NCBI GenBank assembly: GCA_001972305.1
Contig: BDDD01002682.1
Location: 1-64,000 of the forward strand
Reading direction: 5' to 3'
DNA from: Cephalotus follicularis
Lineage: Eukaryota; Streptophyta; Magnoliopsida; Oxalidales; Cephalotaceae
Length of the DNA: 64,000 nt
Shown here: one piece after another, positions 57,919-64,000 of the stretch
How positions within the stretch are numbered: position 1 is the first letter of the stretch
Layout: every line of letters begins with the position of its first letter
The notes under the pieces: generated by a model
The model's input: the letters and a program-made list of their open reading frames with translations, nothing else
Told to the model about the DNA's origin: nothing
The model's database searches: none
Made by a program: the position numbers and the translations under genes

Positions 57919-60510
57919 TGTAACGCCCGTAATTTTCACGTATTGTAATTTCGCAATATAAATATACTTTATTTGTGGAATTAATAAAATGATGGTTTTC
58001 TCCGAAATCGATGATGTCGATGTCGATATTAAGTCAATTATGTACTTAGATGCGTAATTACTTGGTAAGTTACTGGAGACAGTCGACTGGCACAGAAGAC
58101 CAGCCGACTGGATGGCTGTGTGTGGAAGCAGTCGACTGGTGGGATGAACCAGTCGACTGGCCAAATTATCGTGACACTTGGCAACAGACTGCCAGGCGAA
58201 CAGTCGACTACCAGGGAAAGGCAGCCGACTGGATCGTGCCCTATTTTATCTACATGTGAGGAGATCACATGCAGTCATTGATAAGGTATCTTGTAGGTGC
58301 CATCTGATGATAGATGAAACGTGTTGGGCATGCACCACCATGCCAGGACCTGCAAGAACAGAAAGGGAGAGAAAGAATGACAAGTGTGTGTTCACGCAAG
58401 TGATAGTGAGAGGAATGGGCTCTTATGCCATGCAAAAGGGGTTGAAGGAGAGAAGACTACATAAATGCTTCCTGCCTTAGTCTCTCTCACCCTACAACCT
58501 GATAAGAGAGAACCAGAGAATTTGAGAGTCAAAATAGTGGGAAATTAAGAGAGAAACAGTGAGGAAGTGAGAGGATCCTCCATTATTAAGCTTGGAGCTC
58601 GGATTGAAGATACTGGACGGTTCTTGGAGCTACTGGGAGGCTCAAGGATTTTGGAAAGGAGACAGAAAGAGAGGGACTTTCGATTTCTAACTTGAAATCA
58701 AAGGTAGCGGAAAATATTTGAGAATTCTATGCATGCATTTTGAGTTCAAGAGCAATGATATTATAAATGAATGGTATAGTTGTTTTGGCTGTGGATTCCT
58801 GTATTGTTGTTGTGGTTATTGTTGATAAATAACCTGGCATGCTTACTGAATTTGAATGGAGAATTGGATTGGTTTTCATGCAATGCCATGTTTGGATTTC
58901 ATTTGAATCATGATGAAATGGAGAATAATGCATGATTTGAGTTGTGTTTTAGACCAGGATATTATTTCTGGTGATGTTCTGAGATCTGTATACGTGTGGT
59001 TAAGTCCCAATTGCGTTTTGGATGGATTTAGAAGTGGATTGCTGGTACTGTCCAGCCCAGAGCAGCCGACTGTTTAAGTAAAGCAGTCGACTACTCGAAC
59101 ATCCAGTCGACTGTCATGTAAGAACAGTCTACTGGGCATGCGTTTTTACCCAGAATGGTCGACTATCGAAGGAAGGCAGTCGACTGCCTAATGCTCATGA
59201 TGAACCAGCCGACTGTTGGGAAGGAACAGTCGACTGACTCAAGGATCCAGCCGGCTGTTATGGAAAATCAGTCGACTGTTACTGCAGAAATTGGACCTTT
59301 AGAGAACGTGATAGGCCTAGGTTAATTACCAACAACCTTAGGTGCATTCTGAGCATATGTTTGCCCTGCATTTGAACTGCTACTATACTGTGAATTGCAT
59401 TATGGTTGATTTCTAAATGTGTTAACCATTTTGAAAAGCTTGCATGATTATTTCAATCATTATTGTACGAAAATGTATATTTGTCAACATATGAATTTTT
59501 ATATTTTCGAAATGATTGGGGAAGTATTTCCAAAGACGGAGAAATGTTTTGAAAGATTGATTATATAATCAAATGTATTGTTTTAAGTCTTATAACTTAT
59601 CACAACTTGTGAACGGAGTAATATATTTTAAACAAATATATTTGATCAAGTAATTATACTTTATTGCTTAACCTGTACTGTGCAATGCTTGTGCCTGTTG
59701 ATTATTAGCCGCTGTGCTAATAGCCTGTTGATTACTTAGCTACTGTGCTAGTAACTTTCTGTTGGTTTAGCCGTCGTGCTAAGCAACATACGGAGGACTT
59801 GCTCCAAAACCGTTCGCAAACGGGGATGGGGTAAGATTGCATGACGTTGGGGCCAGGAGGTGGCGACGGTTATGACGACTTGTTTGTCTGGTTCCTTTTG
59901 GGACATACTTATTGCTTGTGTTGATATAACTTATGAGGTTATACTTGCATGGTGATCATGCATATATTTTTATATGTATATACGGAGCTATGATTATTGA
60001 GAAAATTACATGACATACTGCATCACTATGCATTCATTCATGATACGCATTACCTTTGACCTGAACTGTATACATAAACTTTTCTACTTAGCCGAGTGAG
60101 GACAAAGGCTAACCCCCTACTGTAACAGATTGATGGAGTAGGTTTTGATATGGAGCTTGCAAGGAGGCTTAAGGAGAAGACTATGATGTTTCTCTTATTT
60201 CTTGTATTGAGTTAATGAACAATGACTATGTAACCCGGTTATTGTAACATGGGTTTATTTTGTTATCTCATACTGTTTTATCACGCTCCGTTTATGGGCG
60301 ATCGCCAATAATGTTGGGTTTTGTTATAAACTTGTTGGGCATCACGTAGTATGGGATGCGTGATGTATGTTTAAATTCGGCTCATTTGTGTTATTGCATC
60401 CGCTATCGAGAAATTTATTTATTGGTAAATTTGCATGAGCTGGATTTTATGTTGTGTTGATTGCCTTACCGCTTTATATGTGTTCTTAAATTGGAAAACG
60501 GGGTGTGACA
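57919..60510 (+). repeat. 3' LTR of Gypsy Z
   Basis: 2592 bp from TGTAACGCCCG to GGTGTGACA, colinear with the 5' LTR (36980-39557) with scattered substitutions and small length differences. The TCGA clusters lie at 58079-58230 and 59060-59285, and the shared LTR block is exact at 60091-60110. It is followed by the AATTT duplication. Confidence 0.93.
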
Positions 60511-62560
60511 AATTTGTTCAACACAATCATGGATATTTTGTAAAAAACAAAAGACAATTTGAAATCTCGTGCAGGCCTGGTACAATTGGACATTAGACGT
60601 GATTTACACCCCGTTACCGTGGGTGACATGCTTAGAGTGCCTAAAGCTAAATATTGTTTGACAGGACAAGAGATTGAAAAAGTATGTGCGTGGATGATAG
60701 ACATCAAGTTCCCCGATGGCTATGTTTTAAACATTTCAGGTGTGTCAATGCTTCTAGCTGTAAAATATCGGGTTTCAATAGTCATGATTGTCAGGTCTTA
60801 ATGCAAAGGTTGTTACCCGCATCTTTCTGTGAGATTTTACCTCAACATATTTCTCAAGTTGTGGCTGAAGTCAGTCAATTTTTTTGGCGCATATGTTCAA
60901 CCACAATAAGGGAATCAAATATGACTACGCTACGGAATGATATTGTCCAAACAGTTTGTAAGCTGGAGAAGATATTTCCCCCATCTTTCTTTGATTCTAT
61001 GGAACATCTTCTCATGCACTTGCCATACGAAGTAATACTTTGTGGACCTGTACAACAAGTATGGATGTATCCCATTGAAAGGTACAAATTTATTTACGCT
61101 ATCATTTTTGAACCAGTAATTTAACTCTAATATATATTTGTAGTACATTGCAAGCTTAAATATATGAACTTTTTTTTAATCAATCCTAGAGAATTGCATG
61201 ACCTAAAGAAAAAGGTGACGAACAAAGCTTGAGTCGAAGGATCAATAGCAGAAGCATACCTCATTGAGCAACTTGCGACATTTGTCGCACATTTCTTTGA
61301 CCACGACACCCCATCGAAGTTAAATCGAATTGTGCGGAACTCTGATGGGGTGAAATTCTGTCACATGGGAGATTGGCTATATTTTGTCATCCAGGTACTC
61401 CACTTGGAGACATGTCGAAAGATTATATGAGTCACGTGGTCTACAAAGCTGCTTACTTGTACATACTTCTAAATTGCAAAAAAGCTGGACAATTCGTTAC
61501 GTACGTATCTTAGCCCACTACGATAAGCTTTTATTTTTTATCCTATTAACTGTATAATGCCATGTAGTGAATACGAAGAAAGTCTAAGAGGTTTGAATCC
61601 ATACATCACAAATGAAGCAATTGAAAGAGAGAAAGAGAAAGACTTTGTAGGGTGGTTTCAATCACGAATAAGTATCTAGCTAGCATTGAGTGGACATTAT
61701 TTTTGTCAATTGGAAATGTTTCAAGCATTTTGATCCTAATATAACCATGAATTCACCTTTTTCCAAGGTTAGCGGTGATATGACTGTGGATCGACGGTTA
61801 CGACAGCTAGCCTCGGGACCATATACATCAATTTGTAGTTGGTCTGGCTATGTGTGTAACGGATTTAAATTTCAGACTAGGTTTGCGTCTGCTCACCAAG
61901 TAACCCAAAATTGTGGGGTGATGATCAGGGGAAGCATATGGGAAGAAAGTTGTACTAGTGACTACTACGGAGTTTTGGTTGATGTTATTCGATTCGAATT
62001 CCACGGTAACAATAATCGTCTTGTTTTGTTTCAATGTGAGCCCTACAGAAAGAGGAACATGGGTGGATGAGTTTGGTATTGTCCGTGTCAATCCCTCACG
62101 GAAGCTTAAGACATACGAGCCGTTTGTGTTGGCAAGTCAAGATGTGCAGGTCTTCTATGTCCCTAGCGTGACAAACAAAAAGAAATACAAGAATTGGCTT
62201 ACGGTGGTCACGACTAATGCTAGGAGCATTTACAATGTTAAGGAATATGTTGCAGCTAATGACACCACCCCTGGACTAGACGAGGTGTTACAAGAAGATG
62301 ATATCACGCGTGCACGATTACATGATATTGGTCCTAATGATGATAAAGGTTCTCTTTGTAGAGATGGGGATGAGGAGATAGTTCCCCTACCTCCAACCAG
62401 TGCTTTCCAACTACATGATGTTGAGGCTATTGAATAAGGAGATGCAGACGAAGATCTTCTTGATGACAATGACTCAGAGACTGAGGATGAGGAAGGCATG
62501 GAATTTAATTCGTCTAATGGATCTGATGATGAGAACATGAGTGATGATGATGATCTTTGA
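60511..62560 (+). pseudogene. CACTA TNP2-like transposase, second part
   Basis: Resumes the transposase directly after the Gypsy Z duplication. It includes the DUF4218 region (GDMLRVPKAKYCLTGQEIE, NSHDCQVLMQRLLP, TVCKLEKIFPPSFFDSMEHL, WMYPIER), then a likely GT-AG intron at 61082-61189 leading to ELHDLKKKVTNKA. Further exon-like pieces carry EYEESLRGLNPYITNEAIE, and the DUF4216 region carries ASGPYTSICSWSGY, DYYGVLVDVIRFEFHG and VQVFYVPSVTNKKKYKNW. A very acidic C-terminus ends near 62558. Disabled by an in-frame TAA at 60541, a one-base frameshift near 60740, a TGA at 61230 (CGA to TGA type) and later breaks. Confidence 0.88.
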
Positions 62561-62754
62561 TTTATTCTGTCCTGTTAATTTGGAATTTTTGTTTTCGTCA
62601 TTATAATTGTGAATAATAAATATGTATTCATTAGCTGTTAGCGAATGCATAATTCTAAATTGGTAAATTACGTAATTCTATTTTGTACATATTTGGTATG
62701 ACGTTTCTATCACTTGTCATTTTATATTAACAATTACAGATATTTTACTGTGAC

Positions 62755-63959
62755 ATGGCTCGTGGAAGTTGATCTTATCGTTCTACCTCTATTAGTGGAT
62801 GTGGTAGAAGTATGTCTTCTCATGCTGATAATGGGGAGCATGGCTTCACAGGCACCACTAGTGGTACGTATGTTGTTGAATTCTATTCTTTAATACAAAA
62901 TTAATGACTCAGATTTATAAGTTTACATATATGAATTATGTTCGTATTCTTTGATAATCCACATGCTTTATGATGTTATATAAGTCCTGAGCCAGATGGT
63001 GTTCCGACCCAGGTGGTGGGGTCCTCCACTCATGCATCCTGTTCAGGCAGAGTTACGGGCAGGGACCATCCCTCCACAGCCACTATCAGTGGTATGTTAT
63101 TTTCCTTCAATATAATAGGAAAACTTGTTAAACTTATGAATATAATGGATATATAAATCTTTTCAATCACTTCACTTGGTTCACAATATCTTCTAGGTTC
63201 TCAGTCCCGTACTAGAGGACCCACTGTAGGTATTGATCTTCCGGCACAGGCGGAGGATTGGGTTTATGTATCGATCGTTGGAGAGAGGTAGCTATACATA
63301 TGGATTTAAAATTATTCTAACGATGATGAATCTCATGTGTATATAATTACCATATTTTTTTTATTTGGTTTGGCAGTGACTTTCCAGTCTCTGAAGTTAA
63401 ATCCAAGATCGGCGCATTGTTTAGAAGTAGGTTGCTACAACCCTGGCACAAACACAGTTTGTGGCCTCAGGAAGAGCGTGATCAACTGTGTGAGAAGTTA
63501 TGTGTAAGTTAACTATTTAACATTTCATTTTGTCACACTGTATACATGTATTATTCAATTGTCTGTCCCGCATTCATAGTTTGCTAACGACTTTAAATGA
63601 TTTTGCATTTGTAGGAGTTTTTTTATTTTGATTCGCCAGGCAAAGCTCGAGCAATGTTTGACCAGTACTGCAAAATCAATTACAAAAAGTGGATGTGCGA
63701 TTTGATGAATGAGTCGAAGATGCTTGCAAAAATAAATGACCTCACAGAGGCCTGCAGGCAGGCCCCCCCAAGAATCGTTCCCCCACCAGTTTGGGAGCAA
63801 CTAATGGATATATGGTTGGATCCCCGTTGGTAGGTTACCTCTTCAAGGCATAAGAACAATAGGTCTAGTGCAAGTCATCTTCCCTATACTGGAAGAAATC
63901 GCAGTATGAGCCAACAACTGAAGGAGGCGGTACATAACCGAGAACTTAATCTTTATTAA
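62755..63959 (+). pseudogene. CACTA TnpA-like gene (Transposase_24, Ptta/En/Spm family)
   Basis: Likely ATG at 62755 (MARGS), then a TGA at 62770 that looks like CGA to TGA. Exon-like pieces separated by GT-AG introns: about 62755-62863, 62985-63091, 63197-63289 (GIDLPAQAEDWVYVSIVGER), 63377-63503 (WHKHSLWPQEERDQLCEKLC) and 63616 onward (YFDSPGKARAMFDQYCKINY, YKKWMCDLMNE, WEQLMDIWLDPRW). An in-frame TAG lies at 63831, followed by RHKNNRSSASHLPYTGRNRS in the same frame. These blocks match the plant Transposase_24 family, whose En/Spm member binds subterminal repeats. Exon edges are inferred from splice consensus only. The gene may continue beyond 63959. Confidence 0.72.
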
Positions 63960-64000
63960 CCATTTATTTCTTACTTGTTATCCATTAACTTGTATTGTTT

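Larger units (their letters stand above)
36980..60510 (+). mobile_element. Gypsy Z: full-length Ty3/Gypsy element carrying nested Gypsy W
   Basis: Bounded by the exact 5-bp target duplication AATTT (36975-36979 and 60511-60515) in the CACTA transposase gene. It has a 5' LTR, PBS, short leader, gag-pol remains, polypurine tract and 3' LTR, all on the plus strand. Element W (39595-53231) is inserted in its leader. The LTRs look only a few percent diverged by eye over long stretches, so it is a fairly young insertion, perhaps one to a few million years at usual plant rates. The coding region has about six or seven breaks, so it is non-autonomous. Chromovirus-type, Tekay/Del-like. Confidence 0.93.
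28970..64000 (+). mobile_element. CACTA (En/Spm) DNA transposon, right end outside window
   Basis: The left terminus CGCTACTAGAAAC resembles the CACTA-type end (CACTACTAGAAA) with one change in the terminal pentamer. It is followed by repeated TTAGCGACC motifs in both orientations, the typical subterminal repeats. The internal genes are a TNP2-like transposase and a downstream Transposase_24 (TnpA-like) gene, both on the plus strand, the usual En/Spm pair. Excluding nested elements, about 9 kb of CACTA sequence lies in the window. It hosts a solo LTR (32397-34924) and Gypsy Z (36980-60510). In-frame stops and a frameshift mean its genes are dead. The right terminus is not seen. Confidence 0.88.

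Overview
This window is plant nuclear DNA made almost entirely of nested transposable elements. I found no intact host gene and no tRNA or rRNA gene. The plant assignment rests on three things: Ty3/Gypsy chromovirus-type (Tekay/Del-like) and Ty1/Copia retrotransposons with 1.5-2.8 kb LTRs, primer-binding sites complementary to plant initiator Met tRNA (TGGTATCAGAGC), and an En/Spm (CACTA) transposon carrying the plant-type gene pair TNP2-like transposase plus Transposase_24 (TnpA-like). The density and depth of nesting suggest a large, repeat-rich angiosperm genome. The species cannot be named from the sequence.

Left part (1-25669). A broken Copia element (A) on the plus strand runs from about 211 to 10568. 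It is cut by a minus-strand Gypsy solo LTR (2283-4826, TSD GACAT) inside its reverse transcriptase and by a solo LTR of its own family (5632-7748) between reverse transcriptase and RNase H. Its 3' LTR abuts a minus-strand Copia remnant (B) consisting of leader, PBS and 5' LTR (23187-25669). The leader of B received two Gypsy insertions 28 bp apart: a solo LTR (10614-12805, TSD ATGCA) and a complete-length minus-strand element (V, 12834-22482, TSD TAGAA). The first 210 bases are the end of another minus-strand Copia LTR.

Middle (25670-28969). The 3' end of a Gypsy element (X) gives an integrase tail and then a 3' LTR from 26194. That LTR is interrupted at 28006 by the first 964 bp of another Gypsy LTR (Y), which is itself interrupted at 28970 by the CACTA transposon.

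Right part (28970-64000). The CACTA element starts at 28970 and runs past the window end. It carries a minus-strand Gypsy solo LTR (32397-34924, TSD AAAAA) and a 23.5 kb Gypsy element (Z, 36980-60510, TSD AATTT) that split its TNP2-like gene. Inside the leader of Z sits a further Gypsy element (W, 39595-53231) with the unusual layout LTR-internal-LTR-internal-LTR; the second internal copy contains a 125-N assembly gap. After Z the TNP2-like gene resumes, followed by the TnpA-like gene. The nesting order is X, then Y, then CACTA, then Z, then W.

The most interesting unexplained structure is in the Gypsy LTRs. All of them, across several diverged subfamilies, carry clusters of short palindromes with a TCGA core (CAGTCGACTG in one group, GACGTCGACGTC or related forms in others). 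In full-length LTRs these clusters usually lie on both sides of the promoter/leader block. I did not see such clusters in the Copia LTRs. A second shared feature is a 20-bp near-invariant block in the 3' part of nine LTRs.
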